Assembly (NCBI GenBank): GCA_934631025.1 | Contig: CAKTXR010000038.1 | Coordinates: 1-25,984 of the forward strand | DNA length: 25,984 bases | Origin: an uncultured Clostridia bacterium | Lineage (GTDB): Bacteria; Bacillota; Clostridia; Christensenellales; Aristaeellaceae | Direction of reading: 5' to 3' | Shown: one piece after another, positions 5,894 through 14,040 of the stretch | How positions within the stretch are numbered: the first letter of the stretch is position 1 | How the letters are laid out: every line of letters starts with the position of its first letter | Program-made: the position numbers and the translations under genes | The notes under the pieces: model-generated | Database searches by the model: none | What the model saw: the letters and a program-made list of their open reading frames with translations, nothing else | Told to the model about the DNA's origin: nothing

Positions 5894-7819
5894 ATGAATC
5901 AGTACTTTATAGAAGCCGAGTCGTTCGAAAATCTGGGCGGCTGGGCGATCGATCAGCAGTCCATGGATCAGATGGGCTCGCCCTATATCATGGCGCACGG
6001 GCTGGGCGTTCCCGTGGCCGACGCGGAGACGGAAATCGACGTGAGCGCGGGGCGCTATGCGGTGTGGGCGCGCACGCGGGACTGGACGGCGGTCTGGGGC
6101 AAGGGCACGCCGGCGGGGCGCTTTGCCGTGCGCGTGGACGGAGAGACGCTGCCGGCTGTGCTGGGCACGAACGGCAAAGCGTGGGCGTGGCAGAAGGCGG
6201 GCGAGATCGAGCTTGGCGCGAGGCGGCACACGCTGGCTCTGCATGATCTGACCGGCTTTAACGGCCGCTGCGACGCGATTTACATGACCGACGATCTGAG
6301 CTTTACGCCGCCGGATGATAAGGCCGCCATTGAGGAGATGCGCCGCGAACTGAACTGGCATGAAATCGCCGAATGCGGCGAGGACTACGATCTGATCGTC
6401 GCGGGCGGCGGCGTGGCGGGCGTGTGCATGGCGCTGGCGGCGCGGCGCACCGGCACGAAGACGCTGCTCATCAACGACCGCGGCGTGCTGGGCGGCTGCA
6501 ACAGCTCGGATATCCGCGTGTGCATGGGCGGTCAGATCCATCTGCCGCCGTATCCGCGTCTGGGCGACGTTGTGCGGGAGATCGCGCCGGTCATGGGCCG
6601 GCCGACCATCTATCCCGCCGAATATTTCGAGGACGCGCGCAAGAAATTCGCCTTCGAGCCGCTCGAATATCAGGATACGAAGTGCGATATTGCGCTGTGG
6701 GAGCACATAACCGCACTCGAGAAGGACGGGGACATGATCACCGCGGTCGTGACCACCAACGTGCGCACCGGCCGCAAGACGCGCTATCACGCCCGTCTGT
6801 TTGCCGACTGCACCGGCGATGCGACGCTCGCCCGCATGGCCGGCTGCGCCGTGATGTACGGCCGCGAGGCGGCGGACACGTTCGGCGAATCGCTGGGCGC
6901 GCCGGAATATCAGCGGCTGGTCATGGGCCATTCGCTGCGCTGGTATTCTCAGCCGAAGGACGAGGACGTTCCCTTTCCGGCGATCGACTGGGGCTTTGAC
7001 TTTGATGAGGACGCCTGCTATTTCGTGCGCTCGGGCGACTGGGAGCAGGAGGCGGGCTTTCGGCGCGACATGGTGGAGGACATCGAGTATATCCGCGATT
7101 ACGGCCTGCGCGCCATATTCAGCAACTGGAATTTCCAGAAGAACCTCTCGAAGCGGCGCGGCGAATATGCCCGCGACGCGCTCGAGTGGATTTCGCCCAT
7201 CGGCGGCAAGCGCGAGAGCTATCGCGTCGTGGGCGATCACATTCTCACGCAGGCCGATCTCGAAACGCCGAATCTCTATGACGACGCGACGGCCTGCATC
7301 ACCTGGTCGATCGACATACACTTCCCCGAGCCGGACAACGAGACGCGCTTCGGCGAGGCGTTCCGCTCGTTCGCGTATCATCGGGGCATCGTGAAGCCCT
7401 ATCCCGTGCCGTATCGCTGCCTGTACGCGCGCGATGTGCGCAACCTCTTCCTCGGCGGCCGCGATGTGAGCGCCAGCCATGTGGCGTTTTCGGCGATCCG
7501 CGTCATGCGCACGCTGGGCGCGCTGGGCGAAGCGGCGGGACTGGCCGCGTCGGTCTGCACGAGGCATGGCGCGTGGCCGCGGGACGTTTACACCGACTAT
7601 CTGGACGAATTCAAGGCGGCCATGACGGCGGGCGTGCCGATTCCCGATTCGTTCAACTGCGGCATCGGCGACGAGGAGGCCTATCACTTCAAGGATCTGG
7701 GCTGGATACACTTCCATCCCTATCGCTGCGAGAGCGAAAACGAACGCGAGAAGATTCGACGCAACGTCAAAGCGCTGGGGATGAAGCACAAATATGAGGA
7801 GCCGGACTGGCTGAAATGA
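5894..7819 (+). CDS. FAD-dependent oxidoreductase with N-terminal beta-sandwich (CBM-like) domain
   Basis: A 641-residue protein, start set at 5894 by GGAG six bases upstream; the in-frame ATG at 5882 has its purine tract directly abutting. Residues 1 to about 135 begin YFIEAESFENLGGW and read like a carbohydrate-binding-module-type beta-sandwich (CBM6/35-like), though no binding residues can be assigned. Near residues 165-195 the Rossmann motif DLIVAGGGVAGVCMAL is followed by GVLGGCNSSDIRV, typical of the FAD_oxidored family (flavoproteins often annotated in polysaccharide utilisation regions). Further family features are ADCTGDATLARMAGC around residue 313 and LFLGGRDVSASHVAF near residue 520. 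There is no signal peptide, so it works in the cytosol. It shares a transcript with the Asp-box propeller gene starting 16 bases after its stop. The substrate is not evident; oxidation of a sugar or glycoside is the natural inference. Confidence 0.8.
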   Translation: MNQYFIEAESFENLGGWAIDQQSMDQMGSPYIMAHGLGVPVADAETEIDVSAGRYAVWARTRDWTAVWGKGTPAGRFAVRVDGETLPAVLGTNGKAWAWQKAGEIELGARRHTLALHDLTGFNGRCDAIYMTDDLSFTPPDDKAAIEEMRRELNWHEIAECGEDYDLIVAGGGVAGVCMALAARRTGTKTLLINDRGVLGGCNSSDIRVCMGGQIHLPPYPRLGDVVREIAPVMGRPTIYPAEYFEDARKKFAFEPLEYQDTKCDIALWEHITALEKDGDMITAVVTTNVRTGRKTRYHARLFADCTGDATLARMAGCAVMYGREAADTFGESLGAPEYQRLVMGHSLRWYSQPKDEDVPFPAIDWGFDFDEDACYFVRSGDWEQEAGFRRDMVEDIEYIRDYGLRAIFSNWNFQKNLSKRRGEYARDALEWISPIGGKRESYRVVGDHILTQADLETPNLYDDATACITWSIDIHFPEPDNETRFGEAFRSFAYHRGIVKPYPVPYRCLYARDVRNLFLGGRDVSASHVAFSAIRVMRTLGALGEAAGLAASVCTRHGAWPRDVYTDYLDEFKAAMTAGVPIPDSFNCGIGDEEAYHFKDLGWIHFHPYRCESENEREKIRRNVKALGMKHKYEEPDWLK

Positions 7820-7835
7820 TGAGGAGGAAGCAATC

Positions 7836-8918
7836 ATGAGCATTCACGTCAACGGAGAAAATGGAATTGTCTGCCGCGTGGCCGGTGATTTCGGCTATTT
7901 TGGATGGCCGTCGATCGCGCGTCTGGAGGACGGCACGCTGATTGCGGGCGCGTCCGGGCTGCGCTGGGGGCACATCTGCCCGTGGGGCAAGAGCGTGCTG
8001 TGCGAGAGCCATGACGGCGGCAAAACGTGGACGGAACCCCGCGTCGTTCACGATTCGCCGCTGGACGACCGCGATGTGGGCGTTGTGGCGCTGGGCGGGC
8101 AGGACGTGATGATCACATGGTTCACGCTCGATTCGCGCGAGTTTCTGGGCGAGTATCGGCGGGGCATGAGCGGCGCGGTTCGCTCGTGGATGGAGGGCAA
8201 GGTCAGCGCGCTGGATGACGAGACTGTGAAGGCGCACAAGGGCAGCTGGACGCGCGTGAGCCATGACGGCGGCAAAACGTGGAGCGCGCCCCGCAGAGCG
8301 CCCGTCAGCGCGCCGCACGGCCCGATTCTGCTGAAAAACGGCGCGCTGCTCTATGCGGGCAAGCGCTTTCCGGAAGAGGATCTGCGCCCCGTCGCGCGCG
8401 ATGTGGCCGTGTATGTGAGCGGCGATCAGGGCGAGAGCTGGCGCGAAATCGGCGCGCTGCCCTGCCCGCGCGGCTTTAAGTGGGATGAAATCCACGAGGC
8501 GCATCCGGTGGAGCTGGCCGACGGCGCGCTTCTGTGCAGCCTGCGCGTGCATGAGAAGGACACCATCGCCACATGGCTGAGCCGTTCGGCCGACGGCGGA
8601 ATAACGTGGAGCGATCCCGTGCGCCTGCCCTGCGACGGCGCGCCCGCGCATCTGCTGCTGCATTCCTCGGGCGTGATCGTGTGCGTCTATGGCTATCGGC
8701 ACGAGCCGTTCGGCCAGCGCGCGCTCCTCAGCCGCGACGGCGTGAACTGGAGCGAGGAGCTGATACTGCGCGCCGACGGCCTGGACGGCGATCTGGGCTA
8801 TCCGGCCTCGGCCGAGCTGCCGGGCGGCGAGATGCTGACAGTATACTATCAGCGCCTGCCGGGCGACGCCAAGACCAGCGTGCTTTCTACGCGCTGGCGT
8901 CTGCCGGAGATCATCTGA
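7836..8918 (+). CDS. Sialidase-like Asp-box (BNR) beta-propeller protein
   Basis: A 360-residue protein with repeated Asp-boxes of the form SxDxGxxW: SHDGGKTW at 58-65 and again at 142-149, SGDQGESW at 195-202, SADGGITW at 251-258 and a shorter SRDGVNW at 299-305. Their spacing implies a six-bladed propeller as in sialidases (GH33) and related families. I cannot confirm the sialidase arginine triad or the Tyr/Glu nucleophile pair, so activity on sialic acid is not established; GH families with the same fold act on rhamnose, uronic acids or other sugars. There is no signal peptide, so it is cytosolic, unlike most sialidases. GAGGAGGA lies 8 bases before the ATG. Co-transcription with the FAD oxidoreductase suggests they act on the same glycoside. 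Confidence 0.8.
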   Translation: MSIHVNGENGIVCRVAGDFGYFGWPSIARLEDGTLIAGASGLRWGHICPWGKSVLCESHDGGKTWTEPRVVHDSPLDDRDVGVVALGGQDVMITWFTLDSREFLGEYRRGMSGAVRSWMEGKVSALDDETVKAHKGSWTRVSHDGGKTWSAPRRAPVSAPHGPILLKNGALLYAGKRFPEEDLRPVARDVAVYVSGDQGESWREIGALPCPRGFKWDEIHEAHPVELADGALLCSLRVHEKDTIATWLSRSADGGITWSDPVRLPCDGAPAHLLLHSSGVIVCVYGYRHEPFGQRALLSRDGVNWSEELILRADGLDGDLGYPASAELPGGEMLTVYYQRLPGDAKTSVLSTRWRLPEII

Positions 8919-8965
8919 TATGTCCCTAAAAGAAGGCTGAAATGGACGATGGGAGAGAGGCTGCT

Positions 8966-9304
8966 ATGGGAACGGGATGGCTGAGCTATCTGCCGCTGAT
9001 TTTTCTGCTGTATATCTATTGCATGAGCCGAAAAAGGCGCACGCAATCCATCAGGGCGAGGATCGGGAGAAAGAAGGGGGATACGGAAATGCAGGAGCTT
9101 GCGAAGCGCTTTATCGGCAGGGACGTTCTGCTCTATCTGATTTCGGAGAGCAATATAGACGGGATTCTGAAAGAGGTTATTGACAACGCCGTCGTTATTG
9201 AGAAGGACGGAAAGGAAAACGTCGTCAATCTCGATTATGTCGTCCGCATGAGGGAGTATCCCGTCGGAAAGAGCGGGAAGCGGAAGTCCATTGTCATGGA
9301 CTGA
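8966..9304 (+). CDS. Small membrane-anchored protein (DUF6897-like)
   Basis: A 112-residue protein, start at 8966 chosen because GAGAGAGG ends 5 bases upstream. Residues 5-20 form one membrane segment (WLSYLPLIFLLYIY), followed by a strongly basic stretch (SRKRRTQSIRARIGRKK) placing the rest in the cytosol. From about residue 44 the sequence QELAKRFIGRD, then VVIEKDGKENVVNLDYVVRMREYP, resembles small clostridial proteins that I recall as DUF6897, with a short beta-rich, Sm/SH3-like pattern; this was not checked by a search. It is 47 bases downstream of the propeller gene and shares its terminator, but the family is usually not linked to sugar metabolism, so the operon position may be incidental. 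Confidence 0.7.
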   Translation: MGTGWLSYLPLIFLLYIYCMSRKRRTQSIRARIGRKKGDTEMQELAKRFIGRDVLLYLISESNIDGILKEVIDNAVVIEKDGKENVVNLDYVVRMREYPVGKSGKRKSIVMD

Positions 9305-9330
9305 AATCGCGTCCGATAAAGGCATAAAGG

Positions 9331-9374
9331 AATGCCCGCCGCCGCACGTTTTCTGTGCGGCGGCGGGCATTTTA
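9331..9374. terminator. Very strong bidirectional terminator hairpin
   Basis: A 17-bp perfect stem (9331-9347 with 9355-9371) with a 7-base loop lies between two convergent genes. T-rich bases follow on both strands (TTTATAT on plus, CCTTTAT on minus). Confidence 0.88.
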
Positions 9375-9381
9375 TATGCTT

Positions 9382-10713
9382 TTAAACGGTCAGCGTGAAG
9401 GTCGGCTTCGCGTCGGGGGTCTTGGAGAGGTGGATGGCGTGGTGGGTGGTTCTGCCGTTTGCGGTGACCTCCGCGTCGTATTCGCCGTAGAAGCCCTTGA
9501 AGGCCGCGCAGCCGCTCTCGCCGACGGTCAGCGTCGCGCCCGTGCGCCACTGCTTCGTGAAGAGATCGCGGAGCACCTTCAGCGCGGGCTTGGGCGTGAT
9601 GTCGAAGTGCATCAGGCCGCCGGCCAGCTTGTTTTCGCCGCAGCTGAAATCGCCCGGCTCGGCGTTGAAGGCGTAGCCGTCCACCAGATTCCAGTAGATG
9701 ACGGCCTCGATATTGGCCTCGCCGAACCAGATGGTGTAGAGGTTTTTGAGCACCTCGGCCTGAATATCCTCGGCCTCGCGGCTGAAGGGATCATGGCAGG
9801 GGAAGGTGACCTCGGTGATCTGGAAGGGGCGGCCCAGCGTGGCGAAGGTGTCGAACACGCGGTACATATTGATCGGGTTGAACTGCTTTTTCACCACGTC
9901 GGCCTCGTTGTTGACGTCGCACCAGACGTGATACTGGAAGCCGATCGTGTCGATGGGCGCGCCCTTGAGCAGCGCGCGTTCGACCTGCATGAAGTAGGGA
10001 TAGCGGTTGTAGAGGAAATCCTCGCGGAAGCACTCGCCGCCCTCGTTGCAGATCAGCTCGTTCATCGGGAAATGGCGCTCGGCCATCTGGAAGGAGCGCT
10101 CCATGAACAGGGGATTGATGTACATGGGCGTGGTGTAGCTGCGCCAGAAGGACTCGTTGGTCACTTCCCAGCCGTGGATGCGGTGGGCGTAGCGCTCGGC
10201 GCACTCGGCCATGCGCTTGTCGAGCTTCTTCCACTGCGTCGGCTCGTCGTACTTTTGCAGCCATTTCGGCTCGAAGTGATCGTAGTGCAGGCAGTGCGCC
10301 TTGGGAGTGATGCCGTTCTCCTCGCAGTATTCCAGGCAGAGATCGGGCGCGGGGCGGCGGTACACTCTGGGCGAGTCCTTCGCAAAGCGCGGCTTGCCCT
10401 CCTCAGGCTCGAGCGTGTCCCAGTAGAAGGGCACGGTGGCCATGTTGAAGTGCTCCTTGAACACCTCGCGATAGGCGGCGTTCTTCTCCTCGGTTTCAAA
10501 TTCGTCGATCATGAAGATGTTCGCGCCGTATTTGAAATCGTGCGTTTTCTGGGTGAGCCTGACGGTCGCTTCGCGGACGGGATTGCCGCTTTCGTCCTTC
10601 AGGGCGATTGTGCAGAAGCCCTTGCGGCCGTTTTCGATGCCGGCGCTCGAACGCTCGGCGATCAGATCGGCGTTGTCCTTAAAGGGCTTCAGCATATATT
10701 CTTCGCGTGTCAT
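9382..10713 (-). CDS. Cytosolic GH10-type glycoside hydrolase (endo-xylanase family)
   Basis: A 443-residue protein with a GH10 TIM barrel (about residues 60-385). The family signature WDTLEPEEGKPRF (98-110) matches the entry to the active site, the acid/base is E187 in GWEVTNES, and the nucleophile is E301 in QITEVTF. A helper histidine lies in AHCLHYDHFEPKWL (139-152), where the usual Trp-His is changed to Tyr-Asp, so substrate handling may differ from classical xylanases. About 35 residues of beta-structure before the barrel (GFCTIALKDESGNPV) and about 55 after it form small flanking domains. No signal peptide, hence cytosolic and probably active on imported xylo-oligosaccharides or another beta-glycoside. 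AAGGAGG lies 8 bases before the ATG, and the gene has its own promoter and a strong terminator. Confidence 0.85.
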   Translation of the reverse strand: MTREEYMLKPFKDNADLIAERSSAGIENGRKGFCTIALKDESGNPVREATVRLTQKTHDFKYGANIFMIDEFETEEKNAAYREVFKEHFNMATVPFYWDTLEPEEGKPRFAKDSPRVYRRPAPDLCLEYCEENGITPKAHCLHYDHFEPKWLQKYDEPTQWKKLDKRMAECAERYAHRIHGWEVTNESFWRSYTTPMYINPLFMERSFQMAERHFPMNELICNEGGECFREDFLYNRYPYFMQVERALLKGAPIDTIGFQYHVWCDVNNEADVVKKQFNPINMYRVFDTFATLGRPFQITEVTFPCHDPFSREAEDIQAEVLKNLYTIWFGEANIEAVIYWNLVDGYAFNAEPGDFSCGENKLAGGLMHFDITPKPALKVLRDLFTKQWRTGATLTVGESGCAAFKGFYGEYDAEVTANGRTTHHAIHLSKTPDAKPTFTLTV

Positions 10714-10751
10714 GATAGCGTCCTCCTTGGCTGATTTTGTGATTCACCCAT

Positions 10752-10780
10752 AGAGTACCACACGCGGCGCGATTCGTAAA
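10752..10780 (-). promoter_or_regulatory. Promoter of the GH10 gene
   Basis: On the minus strand TTTACG (complement of 10775-10780), a 17-bp spacer and TACTCT (complement of 10752-10757) with a TGG extension. It lies 39 bases upstream of the start. Confidence 0.65.
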
Positions 10781-10830
10781 CAACTATGTTCCGAAGAATG
10801 CAAACTATATTACGTTTTTTGCGGGGCATG

Positions 10831-10860
10831 AAAAAACCCTCCGCGCGTGAACGCGGAGGG
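10831..10860 (-). terminator. Intrinsic terminator of asd
   Basis: Nine perfect base pairs (10837-10845 with 10852-10860), a 6-base loop and six T on the minus strand (complement of 10831-10836), 18 bases past the asd stop. Confidence 0.93.
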
Positions 10861-10878
10861 ATGAAAAGGCGCCGCGCC

Positions 10879-11961
10879 TTACTTGTGCGGGATATAGCCC
10901 TGCGCGCAGAGCAGCTCGGCGGTCAGCACGGCGCCGCCGGCCGCGCCGCGGACGGTGTTGTGCGCCAGCGCGGCGAATTTGTAATCGAATATGCTGTCCT
11001 CGCGCAGACGGCCCAGGCTCACGCCCATGCCGCGCTCCAGATCGCGGTCGAGACGGGTCTGCGGGCGGTTGTCCTCCTCAAAGTAGGTCAGGAACTGCTT
11101 CGGGGCGGAGGGCAGGTTCAGCTCCTGAGGCGCGCCCTTAAACGCCTTCCAGCGATCGAGAATTTCGTCGCGCGGGGGCTTTTTGTCAAAGGACACCGAT
11201 ACGGCGGCCATGTGGCCGTCGGAGACCGGCACGCGGTAGCACTGCGCGCTGATGACCGGCGCGTTGGCGCTGACGATCTCGCCGTTTTCGACATGGCCCC
11301 AGATCTTGAGCGGCTCCATCTCGCTCTTTTCTTCCTCGCCGCCGATATAGGGGATGACGTTGTCGATCATCTCCGGCCAGCGCTTGAACGTCTTGCCCGC
11401 GCCGGAAATGGCCTGATAGGTGCAGACGCTGATCTGCTTAATGCCGAAATCGCGCAGCGGGCTGAGCGCGGGCACATAGCCCTGAATGGAGCAGTTGGGC
11501 TTGACGGCCACAAAGCCGGTCTTTGTGCCCAGACGGCGGCGCTGATATTCGATGACCGCCGTGTGATCGGAATTGACCTCGGGCACCATCATGGGCACGT
11601 CCTTCGTCCAGCGGTGCGCGGAGTTGTTGGAGACGACCGGCGTTTCGGTCTTTGCGACGGAATCCTCCAGCGCGCGGATCTGATCCTTGGGCATATCGAC
11701 GGCGCAGAAGGTGAAATCGACCTTGTTCGCGAGCGCGTTTACGTCGGCCGCGTCGAGTATGGTCATGTCGGCGGCGTAATCGGGAATCGGCCAGTCGAAC
11801 GCCCAGCGGTTGGCGACGGCCTCGCGGTAGGTCTGTCCGGCGGAGCGGGCGCTCGCGGCCAGGGCGGTCACTTCAAACCAGGGGTGATTCGCCAGAAGCG
11901 TCAGAAAGCGCTGGCCGACCATGCCGGTCGCGCCGATGATGCCAACACGATATTTTTGCAT
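10879..11961 (-). CDS. asd: Aspartate-semialdehyde dehydrogenase
   Basis: A 360-residue enzyme that reduces aspartyl-4-phosphate to aspartate-semialdehyde with NADPH, the branch point for lysine, diaminopimelate, threonine and methionine. The NADP loop GATGMVGQ lies at residues 10-17, the catalytic cysteine is C157 in KPNCSIQ, and the proton-relay histidine is H250 in VPVSDGH. The sequence is of the archaeal/fungal-like class found in many Clostridia rather than the E. coli type. The start is the ATG at 11961, with GGAGG 8 bases upstream; an in-frame TTG at 11976 overlaps that site and is unlikely. It is a single-gene unit with its own promoter and terminator, unrelated to the surrounding sugar genes. 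Confidence 0.94.
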   Translation of the reverse strand: MQKYRVGIIGATGMVGQRFLTLLANHPWFEVTALAASARSAGQTYREAVANRWAFDWPIPDYAADMTILDAADVNALANKVDFTFCAVDMPKDQIRALEDSVAKTETPVVSNNSAHRWTKDVPMMVPEVNSDHTAVIEYQRRRLGTKTGFVAVKPNCSIQGYVPALSPLRDFGIKQISVCTYQAISGAGKTFKRWPEMIDNVIPYIGGEEEKSEMEPLKIWGHVENGEIVSANAPVISAQCYRVPVSDGHMAAVSVSFDKKPPRDEILDRWKAFKGAPQELNLPSAPKQFLTYFEEDNRPQTRLDRDLERGMGVSLGRLREDSIFDYKFAALAHNTVRGAAGGAVLTAELLCAQGYIPHK

Positions 11962-12031
11962 GATGAAATCCTCCAAGGCGTCAAATTGCGCCGATATTTC
12001 GAGCTATTGCCGGTAAAAGTGATGTATTTGT

Positions 12032-12060
12032 ATGATAGCATTGCCGCCGCGGCCTGTCAA
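12032..12060 (-). promoter_or_regulatory. Sigma-A promoter of asd
   Basis: On the minus strand a perfect -35 TTGACA (complement of 12055-12060), a 17-bp spacer and TATCAT (complement of 12032-12037), 71 bases upstream of the asd start. The leader between is too short for a lysine riboswitch. Confidence 0.83.
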
Positions 12061-12086
12061 GCGTATTCGCGGTTAAGAAGCGCGGC

Positions 12087-12115
12087 TTGCAGACGGCGCG
12101 GTGGCGTGATACAAT
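12087..12115 (+). promoter_or_regulatory. Sigma-A promoter of the sugar isomerase gene
   Basis: TTGCAG (12087-12092), 17 bp, TACAAT (12110-12115) with a TGA extension, 35 bases upstream of the start. It is back to back with the asd promoter. Confidence 0.78.
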
Positions 12116-12149
12116 AAGCGCAGCAACAAAAATGCGGGAGGGTATGATG

Positions 12150-12956
12150 ATGAAGCTGGCATTTTCATCGCTGGGCTGCCCCGGCTGGAGCTATGAGCAG
12201 CTGCTGGACGAGGCGGCGCGGGACGGATACGCGGGACTGGAGATCCGCGGCGTGGGCGGCGAGATGCGCGCCGATAAGATCGGCTGCTTCGCCCTGGGCC
12301 ATCAGCAGGACGCGCGGCGGGCGGCGCAGGCGCGGGGCGTAAAGCTGATCGGCTTCGGCGCGTCCTCGTCGTTTCACGATCCGGCCAATCTGGAAAACGC
12401 GCTGAGCGACGCGTTCGCGGCGGTCGACGCGGCTGCGGCGCTGGGCATGGGCTTTGTGCGCGTGTTCGGCGACCGCATCGCGCCCGAGGACGACGAAAAG
12501 GCCGTGATCGCGCGCGTGGCGGACGGGATTAAAGCGGTGTGCCGCTATGCCGAGGGCACGGGCGTGAGCGTCCTTCAGGAGTGCCACGGCAATTTCAACA
12601 GCGCCGAGCGGCTGCTGGCCGTCGCGGAGCGCGTCGGCTGCGCGAACTACGGCATACTCTGGGACGTCGCGCACAGCGACAAAATTTACGGCGACCGCTA
12701 CGAGGAATTCTATGCTGCGGTGAGGCCGCTGGTGCGCCATGTTCACTTCAAGGATCATGTGCGCGGGGACGGCGCGTATGCGCTGTGCAATACCGGCGCG
12801 GGCGATATTCCGCTCATTCCGATATTGCGCCTGCTGGAGAGGGACGGCTATTCGGGCTATGTCTCGCTCGAGTGGGAAAAGACTTGGCATCCCGATCTGC
12901 GCGACGCGCGCGAGGAGCTGCCGCATTTCGTCCGCTATATCCGCGAGCATATGTAA
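12150..12956 (+). CDS. Sugar phosphate isomerase/epimerase-family TIM-barrel protein
   Basis: A 268-residue protein of the AP_endonuc_2/xylose-isomerase-like barrel superfamily. The expected metal-binding set is present: E144 (LQECHG), D172 (WDVAHS), H198 (HVHFKDH) and E241 (SLEWEK). Members interconvert ketoses and aldoses, dehydrate inositol derivatives, or cleave oxidised glycosides (3-keto-sugar chemistry), so the exact reaction cannot be read from sequence. Three consecutive ATG codons (12144, 12147, 12150) follow GGGAGGG; I chose the third because it gives 7 bases of spacing and the family-typical N-terminus MKLAFSS. There is no signal peptide. A ThuA-like gene, another family tied to keto-sugar metabolism, lies one gene downstream. 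Confidence 0.82.
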   Translation: MKLAFSSLGCPGWSYEQLLDEAARDGYAGLEIRGVGGEMRADKIGCFALGHQQDARRAAQARGVKLIGFGASSSFHDPANLENALSDAFAAVDAAAALGMGFVRVFGDRIAPEDDEKAVIARVADGIKAVCRYAEGTGVSVLQECHGNFNSAERLLAVAERVGCANYGILWDVAHSDKIYGDRYEEFYAAVRPLVRHVHFKDHVRGDGAYALCNTGAGDIPLIPILRLLERDGYSGYVSLEWEKTWHPDLRDAREELPHFVRYIREHM

Positions 12957-13111
12957 GGCGCGCCGCCGGTATGCCGCGCTGTGGCGGCCGGTTGGTGATG
13001 GCATAGATGCGCGTCAGTCCGCCGCACGGGAAAAATTCCGGTCGAGCGCGCAAATCCTCCCGTCGGGTGAATATACTGCCTATTGACAACGAGAGCGGGA
13101 GGGGACGCGCA

Positions 13112-13921
13112 ATGACGGAGGGCATGGACAGGCTGCCGGCGAGACGGCTGCGGGGCGCACGGCAGCTGGCGGCCGTGCGGCTGAGCGAGGTGGATCCCAA
13201 TCCGCATCAGCCGCGCAAGACGTTTTCGGACGCGTCGATCGGCGAGCTGGCCGAGTCCATCGCCCGCTACGGGCTGCTCTCGCCGATCATCGTGCGCGGG
13301 AGCAGCGGCGGGCGCTATGAGCTGGTCGCCGGCGCGCGGCGGCTCAGGGCGCTTAAAAAGCTGGGGCTGGACACGGCGGACGCGCTGATTCTGCCCCCGG
13401 GCGACCGCGATACGGCGTTGCTCGCGCTGGTGGAGAATCTGCACCGCGAGCCGCTGGGCTATTTCGACGAGGCCGAGGCCTACCGCGCGTGGATGGACGA
13501 GCATCATCTCAGCCAGCAGGCGCTCTCTCAGCGGCTGCTCAAAAGCCCGTCGGCGGTGGCCAACAAGCTGCGCCTTTTAAAGCTGCCGCCCTCCGTGCGC
13601 GGCGTGCTGCAAAAGGCGAACCTCAGCGAGCGCCACGCCCGGGCGCTGCTTCGCCTGAGGGGAGAGCCGCGTCAGCTCGCGGCGGCGCGCCAGATCGCCG
13701 AGGGGCGGCTGAGCGTGCGCGAGAGCGAGGCGCTGGTGACGCGGATGCTGACCGAGCCGTTCGCCGCGCCGGCGGTGAAGGCGGTCTGTCGGGATCACCG
13801 GCTGTTCGTCAACGCCATGATGAACACAGTGCGCGCGCTTCAAAAGAGCAACGCGCGGGTCGTGGGACGCGTGGTGGAGCACGAGGACGACGTGGAGATC
13901 ATCGTGACCATTCCGCGATGA
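13112..13921 (+). CDS. Orphan ParB/Noc-family CTP-binding DNA-binding protein
   Basis: A 269-residue ParB-family protein. The N-terminal CTP-binding domain carries DPNPHQPRKTF (28-38), then AGARRLRA (73-80) and ENLHRE (108-113). The parS-type helix-turn-helix is at about 131-160 (LSQQALSQRLLKSPSAVANKL), followed by LSERHARALL (171-180) and a C-terminal dimerisation region. In most ParB and Noc proteins the second motif reads GERR; here the glutamate is alanine (A75). ParB proteins load onto parS and slide as CTP clamps in chromosome segregation; Noc blocks division over the nucleoid. No ParA, Rnf, gid or rRNA-methylase neighbours are present, unlike chromosomal parAB or noc loci. GGGAGGGG sits about 7 bases before the ATG. 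Whether it is the segregation protein, Noc or a third paralogue is open. Confidence 0.82.
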   Translation: MTEGMDRLPARRLRGARQLAAVRLSEVDPNPHQPRKTFSDASIGELAESIARYGLLSPIIVRGSSGGRYELVAGARRLRALKKLGLDTADALILPPGDRDTALLALVENLHREPLGYFDEAEAYRAWMDEHHLSQQALSQRLLKSPSAVANKLRLLKLPPSVRGVLQKANLSERHARALLRLRGEPRQLAAARQIAEGRLSVRESEALVTRMLTEPFAAPAVKAVCRDHRLFVNAMMNTVRALQKSNARVVGRVVEHEDDVEIIVTIPR

Positions 13922-13958
13922 AAGGAATGTTTTTTTGCGGCTGCGGTCATTTTTTGTG

Positions 13959-13987
13959 TTGCGCGGCGCGGCAAAAAATGATAAACT
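13959..13987 (+). promoter_or_regulatory. Probable promoter of the ThuA-like gene
   Basis: TTGCGC (13959-13964), 17 bp, TAAACT (13982-13987) with a TGA extension, 53 bases before the gene. The -35 is within an AT-flanked inverted repeat (ATTTTTTG/CAAAAAAT, 13949-13956 and 13972-13979). Confidence 0.5.
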
Positions 13988-14040
13988 GTAAATGAATGCG
14001 CACAGCGCATAACGGATGAATATACGGGAGGATATGAAAT

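Noticed and set aside
5855..7843. 662-codon minus-strand open frame covering the FAD oxidoreductase gene
   Set aside because: The translation is low in family-like motifs and rich in Arg, Ala and His, as expected opposite a GC-rich gene; the plus strand has a clear Rossmann motif, promoter and ribosome binding site.
9355..10734. 459-codon plus-strand open frame opposite the GH10 gene
   Set aside because: It starts inside the terminator hairpin and has no domain; GH10 catalytic residues are present on the other strand.
13112..13921. ParB gene as a sign of an integrated plasmid or a nearby replication origin
   Set aside because: There is no ParA, replication initiator, dnaA, gid or parS-like cluster, and base composition matches the neighbours.
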